Shown: one piece after another, positions 43,809 through 52,071 of the stretch
How positions within the stretch are numbered: the stretch's first letter is position 1
Layout: each line of letters opens with the position of its first letter
Assembly: GCF_900205865.1 (NCBI RefSeq)
Contig: NZ_LT906662.1
Location: 2,741,411-2,805,410 of the forward strand
Reading direction: 5' to 3'
From: Thermoanaerobacterium sp. RBIITD
GTDB lineage: Bacteria > Bacillota > Thermoanaerobacteria > Thermoanaerobacterales > Thermoanaerobacteraceae
DNA length: 64,000 bases
Translations under genes and position numbers: made by a program
Notes under the pieces: model-generated
Databases searched by the model: none
The model's input: only the letters and a program-made list of their open reading frames with translations
What the model was told of the DNA's origin: nothing

Positions 43809-43962
43809 TTTTTTCACCTCCATTATCTTTCTATATTAAGTTATGAAAACTTCCCTAGAGGTGTGACAGTTGCACTTTTAAAATATATTTCGGTACAGGC
43901 CTCTTGAGAAACACATGCGCCAATGATACAATAAGGCTAAAAGCATGAAAGGATAAAGCGCT

Positions 43963-45027
43963 ATGAGAAGTGTAGTGCTGTATTTGATAGGTGTGTTTTT
44001 TGCAATAGGTGGATTTGATTACGCCATAGGTTCTCCTTTAGGATTGGGCAAAAAGTTTGAAGAAGGGATCAGGGCAATGGGAGCGGTAGGTCTTGGCATG
44101 ATAGGTATTTACTCTATATCACCTGCCATATCTCGAGCCTTATCAATAGGGATAATTCATGTATCTAAGGTCTTTGGCGTAGATCCTTCTACGATTGCCG
44201 CTAGTTTTTTAGCAGTGGATATGGGTGGATATCAGATAGCCCGGGATCTGGCACTTGATGAAAAAATGGGGCTGTTTTCTGGTATTGTAGTGGCTTCTAA
44301 TCTGGGCGCAGCCATAAGTTTTTCCATCCCCATAGCTATGGGGATGATATCCAGAGATGAGCAAAAGTATTTTTCTAAAGGCGTGATGATAGGAGTAATA
44401 GCGATACCCATAGGTTGTTTTGCCGCCGGATTGTGGTTTGGCCTAAATCCTCTTAAATTGCTGAAGGATATGCTGCCTATATTGGTTATTTCAGCTTTTA
44501 TAGGAATAGGATTATCGCTGATACCTGATATTTTACTGGGTTGCTTTGATGCCTTTGGAAAGGTGATAATAGGGTTAAGTGCTGCAGGATTGCTGGCACA
44601 AGGAAGTTACTCTGTTTTTGGCATCAACCTTGGTTTTGAAATTATTCCGCTGCAACAAGTTATGTCTGTGGTAGGAAAAATTGCCTTTATACTGGCTGGT
44701 GCATACCCAATGCTGGCTATGCTGGAAAGGCTTTTTAGCAATTTTTTAAAAAAGATTGGAAATAGGTGCGACATAGATAGCGTCTCTGTTATCAGCTTAC
44801 TTGGTAATCTTGCTACTAATTTACTGGTATTTGGCAATTTTAAAAGCATGAATACCAAAGGGAAAGTAGTCTGCTCGGCTTTTGCTATAAGTGGTGCTTT
44901 TGTATTCGGGGGCCAGATGGGGTTTGTGTCAGGAGTAGCGCCAGGTATGCTGGTACCGTTTATGGTATCCAAATTTGTTGCAGGGCTATTTGGACTTATG
45001 CTGGCGCTGCGGCTATGGGACAGATAG
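43963..45027 (+). CDS. eutH: EutH-family ethanolamine permease-like protein
   Basis: 354-aa membrane protein, about ten spans, of the EutH family that brings ethanolamine in. Family stretches: YLIGVFFAIGGFDYAIGSPL at the start, AASFLAVDMGGYQIARDLAL near residue 80, and VFGGQMGFVSGVAPGMLVP near the end. No ethanolamine lyase, microcompartment or other eut gene is in the window, so its role here is unclear. Confidence 0.88.
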   Translation: MRSVVLYLIGVFFAIGGFDYAIGSPLGLGKKFEEGIRAMGAVGLGMIGIYSISPAISRALSIGIIHVSKVFGVDPSTIAASFLAVDMGGYQIARDLALDEKMGLFSGIVVASNLGAAISFSIPIAMGMISRDEQKYFSKGVMIGVIAIPIGCFAAGLWFGLNPLKLLKDMLPILVISAFIGIGLSLIPDILLGCFDAFGKVIIGLSAAGLLAQGSYSVFGINLGFEIIPLQQVMSVVGKIAFILAGAYPMLAMLERLFSNFLKKIGNRCDIDSVSVISLLGNLATNLLVFGNFKSMNTKGKVVCSAFAISGAFVFGGQMGFVSGVAPGMLVPFMVSKFVAGLFGLMLALRLWDR

Positions 45028-45029
45028 TA

Positions 45030-45282
45030 TTTCATGGTTTTTTATAATTGTGGAATATAACTATGATATGGGGGTGTTTTTAAAGAAGGATACGAATTCA
45101 TTTAGTTTATCGATGCTTTATCGTTCATTGTATGTTCTATTTTTTTGGTTTCTTCAAGGATGCCATCGGTTATGTCTATGAGGCTTGAGAATTCTTTTAT
45201 GATCTCGTGGTGCTTTAGCATGGTTTTGCAGGCGTCTCATAGTATCAATGCATCATCATTAATAATTATCATTTTTTAAAGC
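45030..45282. other. gap with a possible minus-strand coding scrap
   Basis: On the minus strand at about 45100-45230 a frame reads LKHHEIIKEFSSLIDITDGI and LEETKKIEHTMNDKA before a stop. Its family is unknown. Otherwise nothing is seen. Confidence 0.35.
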
Positions 45283-45572
45283 TTAAATATATTATTGTGC
45301 TGAATACAGCTATTACGATAAACAAAAGCAGTACATTCAATATTGTCAATTTCAATTTTAAAGGTTTAAAGGGAAATATAATTTTCTCATTAAGTTCAAG
45401 ATATATTCAAGTTACATTATGTCTTTGATTATGATATCATAAATATTAATTATGGAATATTCAATACATTCTAAACTATATTTAGCTATATCTATGCTGT
45501 ATTTTTCTGTTTTAAAGATTTATATAAAATATCTGTTAAATAAGGTTCGTCGTCTGCAACGAGTATTCTCAT
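45283..45572 (-). pseudogene. fused remnants of a response regulator and a histidine kinase
   Basis: The minus strand begins MRILVADDEPYLTDILYKSL, a receiver start with the acidic pair DDE, then loses frame. After about 150 bases it continues as PFKPLKLKLTILNVLLLFIV and IAVFSTIIYLSFKK plus stop, the first membrane span of a sensor kinase. A large deletion has removed the rest of both genes. Confidence 0.65.
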
Positions 45573-45737
45573 AAAATTCATTTCTAGTATATATTTGTAT
45601 ATATTGTATCAAAACATTACAAAATTATTATTAAAATTTACAAAAGATCAATTATTGACAAATAAAAATTGCAATTATACAATATTAATTATAAAAGAGC
45701 GAAAATTTGATAAATACAAAATAATTTAAAAATAATT

Positions 45738-45814
<77 letters not shown>

Positions 45815-45840
45815 GAAAATTATGGGGAGGAAGGTGTGTT

Positions 45841-46793
45841 ATGCAACAATTAGTTAAAGAGATAAAGTGGATTAAAAAAAAAATAAAATTATTGATACAC
45901 TAATTTTTTTGTTCATGCTTATAATTCTAATCTTTACATTTTATTTAACAATAAAAATAAACACGATATACTTTTATGCATATACAAGTTTTTTTTACAT
46001 CCCTATTTTAATTTCAGCTTTAAGATATGATTTGAAGTTTAGCCTAATAATACCTACTTTAATAAGTACTGGAGAACTTTTGAATATATATTTTAATGAT
46101 AAATCCAATATTTTGGGATTTACTTTTATCATGTCCATACCTATATACTTTTTTGTATCAATTTTAGTTAGTTTTCTAAAAATACAAACAGATAAATTAA
46201 AGAAATTAATTGAGGAAATTAAACAAAATTACTTAGATATGGAAGACGCATTAATATCTGCATTAGAGGCAAAGGATGTGTATATTCAGGGACATTCTGA
46301 GAGAGTACATAAATTAGTCAGTTTGATTGTCTCAAAAATGAAATTAAAGAGTGAAGAAGCTGAAGATATAATTACAGCTGCAAGACTTCATGACATTGGT
46401 AAAATAGGGATAAATGATTCGGTTTTAAATAAGCCTGGAAGGCTTACGGAAGAAGAATATGCACAAATTATGGATCATCCTGTTATGGGATCAGAAATTG
46501 TAAAAAAAGTTAGGTCAATGTATAATATATCAAATATTATACGGCATCACCATGAGAAATATGATGGCAGCGGATACCCAGACGGGTTGAAAGGAGAAGA
46601 AATACCATTAGGTTCGCGTATTATTGCTGTAGCAGATGCTTTTGATGCAATGACATCTAAAAGGTCTTATAGGGATCCATTTTTGATATCTGAGGCTATA
46701 GAAGAACTGAGAAAAAATACAAATATACAGTTTGATGCTGGCGTTGTAGATGCCTTCATATCAGCATTATCAGATGTTGGAATTGATTATTGA
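45841..46793 (+). pseudogene. HD-GYP c-di-GMP phosphodiesterase, apparent frameshift in an A9 run
   Basis: Membrane-bound HD-GYP protein that would hydrolyse c-di-GMP. GGGGAGGAAGGTG precedes an ATG at 45841, which reads MQQLVKEIKWIKKKIKLLIH and stops. Dropping one A from the A9 run at about 45877-45885 joins it to IIDTLIFLFMLIILIFTFYL and the rest. An alternative start in the open frame is the ATG at 45909. After about four spans comes the HD-GYP domain: ALEAKDVYIQGHSERV, LHDIGKIGI, IIRHHHEKYDGSGYPDGLKG and VADAFDAMTSKRSYR. All catalytic residues are present, so the shift may be a sequencing error. Confidence 0.8.
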
Positions 46794-47123
46794 TTATAGC
46801 CGTAATTATTAACATAAGTATATGTGTTTTAAATTTTAAAATCAAATAAATTATATAATTGTTAATGGAATGCCATCAATAAGTTTGACAGATAAAGACA
46901 AAGAATTCTTTGAATATGTAGATGTGTATCTAAGGTTTTTCTAAAGAAATGAGGCAAAATTAAGAAATTATGTATTATCATTGAATGAAAATGGTATCCG
47001 ATAAAGAACAATGATTAATAAAGAAAATTTTTGAAGCGATGTATATTTGACTTTATAAACTTTATTATTTAGTAAATATATGGTATGATTTCAATATGGG
47101 ATAAATTTTTGGGAGGAAATAAA
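46794..47123. other. gap with decayed coding scraps
   Basis: The plus strand gives MPSISLTDKDKEFFEYVDVY, a stop, then RNEAKLRNYVLSLNENGIR and another stop. No family recognised. The promoter of the beta-glucosidase gene is probably near 47050-47095. Confidence 0.4.
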
Positions 47124-48464
47124 ATGGTTGAATTTGATAATGATTTTTTATTTGGTACTGCTACGGCTTCATATCAGGTAGAAGGAGCATACAATGAAGA
47201 TGGAAGAGGTATGTCAATATGGGATACATTTTGCAGAAAGAACGGTAAAGTTTTTAATGGAGATACAGGAGATGTTGCATGTGATCATTACCATCGCTAT
47301 AAAGATGATATAGCTTTAATGAAAAAGATTGGCATTAAAGCATATAGATTTTCTATTGCTTGGCCGAGGATATTTCCTGAGAAAGGTAAATTTAATCAAA
47401 TGGGATTAGACTTTTATAAAAGGCTTATAGATGAACTGCTGATTAATAATATTATACCATGCGCAACGATATATCACTGGGATTTACCACAGTGGGCTGA
47501 TGATTTAGGAGGCTGGCTTAATAGAGATGTCGTACATTGGTATGGAGAATATGTAGAAAAAATATTTAAAGAACTTGGTACATATGTTCCAATGTGGATA
47601 ACTTTAAACGAACCATGGTGTTCATCAATCCTCGGATATGGTACAGGCGATCATGCACCTGGTCATAAAAACTTTGGGGAAGCTTTAACTGCTGCACATC
47701 ATCTTTTATTATCGCATGGCAATGCAGTTAGAATATTTAGAGATTTTAATCTGAAAGATTCTAAAATCGGCATTACACTAAATTTAAATGAGGTTTATCC
47801 CGAAACAGATAGTTTAGATGATAAAATTGCTGCATCGATAATTGACGGTTATTCAAATAGATGGTTTTTAGATCCAATTTTTAAAGGAAGCTATCCTGAT
47901 GATATGGTAAAACTTTTTAGTAGCATATTTGGAAGTCTTGATTTTATCAGGAATGAAGATTTTAATGACATTTCCCAAAAAGTTGACTTTCTTGGTGTTA
48001 ATTATTATACGAGAGCAATTGTCAGGAAATGTGTCGGCGAATTGTTTAATGTAAAATATGTAGATGGTCCAAACAAAAAAACAGATATGGGATGGGAGAT
48101 TAGTCCTGAATCCCTATACAATTTATTAACAAGACTTAAAAATGAATATACGAAAGAGCTTCCAATATATATTACAGAAAATGGTGCAGCTTTAAAAGAT
48201 ATAATTTCCGACGATGGGCATATACATGATGATGAGAGAATAGAATATTTAAAACTTCATCTTAATGAAGCGTACCGTTTTATCAAAAATGGTGGAAACT
48301 TGAAAGGCTATTTTGTCTGGTCTTTGATGGATAATTTTGAATGGGCATATGGATATTCGAAAAGATTTGGAATTATCTATGTCGATTACAAAACCCAGAA
48401 GAGAATTTTAAAAGATAGTGCTATTTGGTATAAAGACGTTATTGCGACAAGAAGAATAGAATAA
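47124..48464 (+). CDS. bglA: GH1 beta-glucosidase
   Basis: Cytoplasmic family 1 glycoside hydrolase cleaving cellobiose and other beta-glucosides. 446 aa, the usual length. N-terminal FLFGTATASYQVEGAYNEDG, acid/base WITLNEPWCS near residue 165, nucleophile YITENGA near 350, and aglycone region SLMDNFEWAYGYSKRFGI. No signal peptide. The ATG at 47124 after GGGAGGAAAT is preferred over the ATG at 47085. Monocistronic. Confidence 0.96.
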   Translation: MVEFDNDFLFGTATASYQVEGAYNEDGRGMSIWDTFCRKNGKVFNGDTGDVACDHYHRYKDDIALMKKIGIKAYRFSIAWPRIFPEKGKFNQMGLDFYKRLIDELLINNIIPCATIYHWDLPQWADDLGGWLNRDVVHWYGEYVEKIFKELGTYVPMWITLNEPWCSSILGYGTGDHAPGHKNFGEALTAAHHLLLSHGNAVRIFRDFNLKDSKIGITLNLNEVYPETDSLDDKIAASIIDGYSNRWFLDPIFKGSYPDDMVKLFSSIFGSLDFIRNEDFNDISQKVDFLGVNYYTRAIVRKCVGELFNVKYVDGPNKKTDMGWEISPESLYNLLTRLKNEYTKELPIYITENGAALKDIISDDGHIHDDERIEYLKLHLNEAYRFIKNGGNLKGYFVWSLMDNFEWAYGYSKRFGIIYVDYKTQKRILKDSAIWYKDVIATRRIE

Positions 48465-48522
48465 TTGATTTTTAATGGGAGTTTTAACCAAATCATGCTA
48501 AAAAGATTCTGTTATTTACTAT

Positions 48523-48550
48523 GGCAGAGCAAGTAATTCTGCCTTTTTTA
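48523..48550 (+). terminator. bglA terminator
   Basis: GGCAGAG pairs with TTCTGCC around a 7-base loop, followed by T7. Confidence 0.8.
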
Positions 48551-48698
48551 CTTAATTATTGACTATTAATATTACTAATATTATAATTTATTGGTGATGT
48601 AATGTAATTTATTGGGTTTATATTATCATAATGTAGTATTTTTATTTTCAATTATTAATATAATTTATATGGGTGAATATATTTTTGGGGGATGTATC

Positions 48699-49631
48699 GT
48701 GAATAAAAAGAGTATATTGATTGTGGATGATAATAGACTAAGTAGAACCGTATTGAGAGATATACTAATTGATGCGGGATATAATATCTATGAAGCACAA
48801 AATGGAGAAGAAGCACTTAAAATATATAAAAGCAATTATCCTGACATGGTTATACTTGATGTTGTTATGCCGGGCTTAAGCGGTTTTGATTTATTAAAGA
48901 TTCTAAGAGACGATGAAGAAAATTTATTGGTACCTGTAATACTATTAACGTCAAAAAACGATTTTGAAGAGAAATTACGTGGACTTGAACTCGGAGCTGA
49001 TGCATACATAACAAAGCCTTTCAATGAGAAAGAATTATTAATACAAGTAAAAAATTTATTTCAACGAATAGAGCACAATAGGATGGCAAATCCATTAACA
49101 GGATTGAGGGGAAATATAGATATAAAATACGAAATAAGAAGGCGTATTAAGTCAGGAAATCTTTATGCTGTATTGTATATTGATTTAGACCATTTTAAAT
49201 CATATAATGACTATTATGGATTTTCACGTGGCGACAAAGTTATTAAACAAACATCAAGAATTTTAACTGATGCGCTTGATAAATGTGGCAACACTAAAGA
49301 TTTCTTAGGTCATATTGGCGGCGACGATTTTATTATTGTTACAACACCTGATAAAATAGATGTTATGTGTAATTATATAATAAAGAAGTTTGATGAAGAT
49401 ATAAAAAGATTATATGACGATGATGATATGGCAAGAGGATATATTGAGATTTTAAATAGACGCGGAGAAGTTCAAAGATTTCCATTAATATCTATATCTA
49501 TTGCGGTAATTACAAATGAACATAGAAAATTCGAGAATGAGCTTGAAATAAGTGAAGTTGCTGCTGAGATAAAGAGAAAATTAAAATCTATGAATGGAAG
49601 TAAATATTTGAAGGATAGAAGAAAGGATTAA
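48699..49631 (+). CDS. response regulator with GGDEF-like output domain
   Basis: 310 aa. The receiver domain (1-120) has SILIVDDNRLSRTVLRDILI, phospho-Asp in MVILDVVMPGLSGFD, LLTSK and the lysine in ITKPF. The output domain begins NPLTGLRGNIDI and includes VLYIDLDHFKSYNDYYGFSR and HIGGDDFIIVTT. The GGDDF in place of GG[DE]EF leaves it unclear whether it makes c-di-GMP or only binds it. The GTG start follows GGGGGATG. No partner kinase is adjacent. Confidence 0.85.
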   Translation: MNKKSILIVDDNRLSRTVLRDILIDAGYNIYEAQNGEEALKIYKSNYPDMVILDVVMPGLSGFDLLKILRDDEENLLVPVILLTSKNDFEEKLRGLELGADAYITKPFNEKELLIQVKNLFQRIEHNRMANPLTGLRGNIDIKYEIRRRIKSGNLYAVLYIDLDHFKSYNDYYGFSRGDKVIKQTSRILTDALDKCGNTKDFLGHIGGDDFIIVTTPDKIDVMCNYIIKKFDEDIKRLYDDDDMARGYIEILNRRGEVQRFPLISISIAVITNEHRKFENELEISEVAAEIKRKLKSMNGSKYLKDRRKD

Positions 49632-49658
49632 AGCATACTGAATGTATGCTAATTTTTT
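49632..49658 (+). terminator. terminator
   Basis: AGCATAC-TGAA-TGTATGCT followed by AATTTTTT. Confidence 0.85.
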
Positions 49659-49687
49659 ATGTGAAATTTTGAAAGGAAATGATTAAA

Positions 49688-50428
49688 TTGTATTTAAAAT
49701 ATCCATATTTACCAGATCGTAAAATAAATGTTGCTGTAATTGATGGGCGTGAAAAAAAGTTGAGCAATATACTAAATAGATTAGGCATTAAAACAGTTTT
49801 AACTGAAAAACACAATTTTTTGTACGAAGCAATTTCATATCATCCTGATATTATTTTACATAATGCTGGTGATGGTGATATAGTCGTCGCACCTGGTTTA
49901 AGTTCTAACTTTATATCCAATTTAAAAAGTTTAAATTTAAACGTTGTCTTTGGACATAATATATTATGTAGAAACTATCCAGGAAATATAGCATATAATG
50001 TAGCAAGACTGGGTAATTACGCTTTTCACAATTTAAGATATACTGATCCTGTATTAAGAAATATATTGGAGAAAAAAGGAGTTAAATTTATAGATGTTAG
50101 ACAAGGCTATACAAAATGCAACATCGCCATAATTGATGAGTATAGTTTTATAACATCTGATATGGGAATATACAAAATTGCTACAAAAAATGGATTTGAT
50201 TGCCTTTTAATTGAACAAGGTGATATAAGACTTGAAGGTTTTGACTATGGTTTTATTGGTGGTGCTTCAGGACTAATATCTAAGGATGTTTTTTGTATTA
50301 CAGGTGATATAAAATATCACAGAAATCATAGGAAAATAATTGACTTTTTAAAATATAAAAACAAAGAATTAATTTTTTTAACATCAAACCAAATAAAAGA
50401 CATCGGTTCCATTATTCCACTCTACTAA
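49688..50428 (+). CDS. DUF6873-like protein
   Basis: About 246 aa; the pattern resembles the DUF6873 family, thought to have a guanidino-modifying-enzyme (GME) fold. Features: NVAVIDGREKKLSNILNRLG, YHPDIILHNAGDGDIVVAPG, FIDVRQGYTKCNIAIIDEYS, FIGGASGLISKDVFCITGDI and YHRNHRKII. The His, Cys and Asp residues could form an active site; the reaction is not known. The ATG at 49679 abuts the GAAAGGA site, so the TTG at 49688 may be the real start. Confidence 0.7.
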   Translation: MYLKYPYLPDRKINVAVIDGREKKLSNILNRLGIKTVLTEKHNFLYEAISYHPDIILHNAGDGDIVVAPGLSSNFISNLKSLNLNVVFGHNILCRNYPGNIAYNVARLGNYAFHNLRYTDPVLRNILEKKGVKFIDVRQGYTKCNIAIIDEYSFITSDMGIYKIATKNGFDCLLIEQGDIRLEGFDYGFIGGASGLISKDVFCITGDIKYHRNHRKIIDFLKYKNKELIFLTSNQIKDIGSIIPLY

Positions 50429-50483
50429 TGATGCAAAGAAAAAACATTTGAGCACATACTACTAACGAAGGGAGTGAGAAAAA

Positions 50484-51362
50484 ATGCAGCTCTTATCTAT
50501 CGGAATCCCAAATGCCTTATCCAACGGAAGTGATAGTTTAAAGCATGGAATAAGAGAATTAAATATTGAAGGAATTAATGTTGCAGTTAATTTAAATGAT
50601 TGCGGACATGTTACATTTTTTAATCTTAATGTTGAAGACAAAGCATCCTGTAAAAACATCAACAAAATAAAAAATTATATTGCTGAGATTATTTCGGATA
50701 TAATAGTAAATCAAATAGATAAGAAATTAATCAAAAAGATAATTGGTAAATACTATTATTATTTTAATCAGGAGGAAAAATTAGAGATTGCCAAAATCGC
50801 TAATGGAATTTTAGATAATGAAGTAAATAGGGAAACATTTAAACTGATTAAGAAAGAGCAGATTTATACTGCATTAAAGGATTTTTTAAGTGATAATGAA
50901 AGAATAGATATAGAAGGATTTGTAAATTTTAGGCTTCGAGATTTTATCGGTGAATTAAGTGAAGTTGTTGATCGTGCTGTTGACGAATATATGATGCAGA
51001 AAGAATATAATGAGTTCATTGGGCTATTAAAATATTTTGTAGAGCTTCAAGATTCGAAAATAAATATTTTAAACATTTTAGTTAATGAAGATGGAAAGTT
51101 TGGGTTTTATGATAGTAATAATAAGCCTATAACCGGAGAGTTTTTAAGCGACATTTCAATAGAGTTTAGTGGTGGAGAACTTAGCGATGATGACATGCTA
51201 ATTAGCACTCTTATCACAGTGGCACCAGCTAAGATATACATTCATTCGGCAAATAATATAAAAAATAAGGAGATATTGGAGACTATGAAAAAAGTTTTTT
51301 CTGGAAGGGTTTTTATATGCCATGGATGTGAATTATGCCTTGCACACGAAATACGAAAATAA
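50484..51362 (+). CDS. ytxC: YtxC-family sporulation protein
   Basis: 292 aa, related to YtxC, expressed in sporulating Bacillus and kept in endospore formers. Conserved features: AEIISDIIVNQIDKKLIKKI, FVNFRLRDFIGELSEVVDRA, a long helical middle, and a C-terminal ATP-grasp-unlike sheet (ISTLITVAPAKIYIHSANNI; RVFICHGCELCLAHEIRK) with a CxxC. Molecular role unknown. The start follows GAAGGGAGTG. A terminator follows. Confidence 0.85.
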   Translation: MQLLSIGIPNALSNGSDSLKHGIRELNIEGINVAVNLNDCGHVTFFNLNVEDKASCKNINKIKNYIAEIISDIIVNQIDKKLIKKIIGKYYYYFNQEEKLEIAKIANGILDNEVNRETFKLIKKEQIYTALKDFLSDNERIDIEGFVNFRLRDFIGELSEVVDRAVDEYMMQKEYNEFIGLLKYFVELQDSKINILNILVNEDGKFGFYDSNNKPITGEFLSDISIEFSGGELSDDDMLISTLITVAPAKIYIHSANNIKNKEILETMKKVFSGRVFICHGCELCLAHEIRK

Positions 51363-51364
51363 TG

Positions 51365-51386
51365 CCCAGCAAACGCTGGGTTTTAA
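51365..51386 (+). terminator. ytxC terminator
   Basis: CCCAGC-AAAC-GCTGGG followed by TTTTAATATT. Confidence 0.8.
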
Positions 51387-51440
51387 TATTATAAAAAATC
51401 TGGTATTATATATATGTATTTTTTTAATTGGGGTGGTTAA

Positions 51441-52040
51441 ATGGTTCTTTTTACACAAATGATGCTATTAGGACTTGTTGGCGGTATTATAGGGTGGATA
51501 ACAAATTATATTGCTGTTATTATGCTTTTTAGGCCGATCCGTCCATATAATTTTTTGGGTTATGAGATACAAGGGTTAATTCCTAAGAGAAAAGATGAGA
51601 TTGCTATATCAGTTGGGAAAATCGTTGAAAATGAATTGGTTTCAATAAACGATATATGGGATAAATTGATGAACGATGACAACCGAAGATATATTATATC
51701 AAGTATAAAGCTAAGAGTTGGTAGCATTGTTGATAATAATCTTCCTACTTTTATTCCTAAATCATTTAAAAGAATATTGACAAACTATGTAGGTGACATT
51801 ATTGATAAAGAAGTAGACAAATTTATGGAACAATCTGCAACATCTATGTTAAGCGACATATCGAAGAAAATTAACATAGCCGGTATAGTTGAAGAGAAGA
51901 TAAAGTTATTTGAGCTTGAGAAGCTTGAAAAGATAGTCATAGACATTTCAAATAAAGAACTAAAAATGATTGTAATTTTAGGAGGAATATTAGGATTTAT
52001 TATAGGTATATTTCAAGCTTTTATTGTACGACTTTTATAG
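51441..52040 (+). CDS. DUF445-family membrane protein
   Basis: 199-aa short member of the DUF445/YheB family. The N-terminal span LLGLVGGIIGWITNYIAVIM and LFRPIRPYNFLG, then GLIPKRKDEIAISVGKIVEN, are diagnostic. A C-terminal span (VILGGILGFIIGIFQAFIV) ends the protein. YheB homologues affect spore envelope formation; here the function is not known. The second insertion sequence begins 32 bases after its stop. Confidence 0.88.
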   Translation: MVLFTQMMLLGLVGGIIGWITNYIAVIMLFRPIRPYNFLGYEIQGLIPKRKDEIAISVGKIVENELVSINDIWDKLMNDDNRRYIISSIKLRVGSIVDNNLPTFIPKSFKRILTNYVGDIIDKEVDKFMEQSATSMLSDISKKINIAGIVEEKIKLFELEKLEKIVIDISNKELKMIVILGGILGFIIGIFQAFIVRLL

Positions 52041-52071
52041 ATATTGACAAATTTCGATATCAATTATATAA

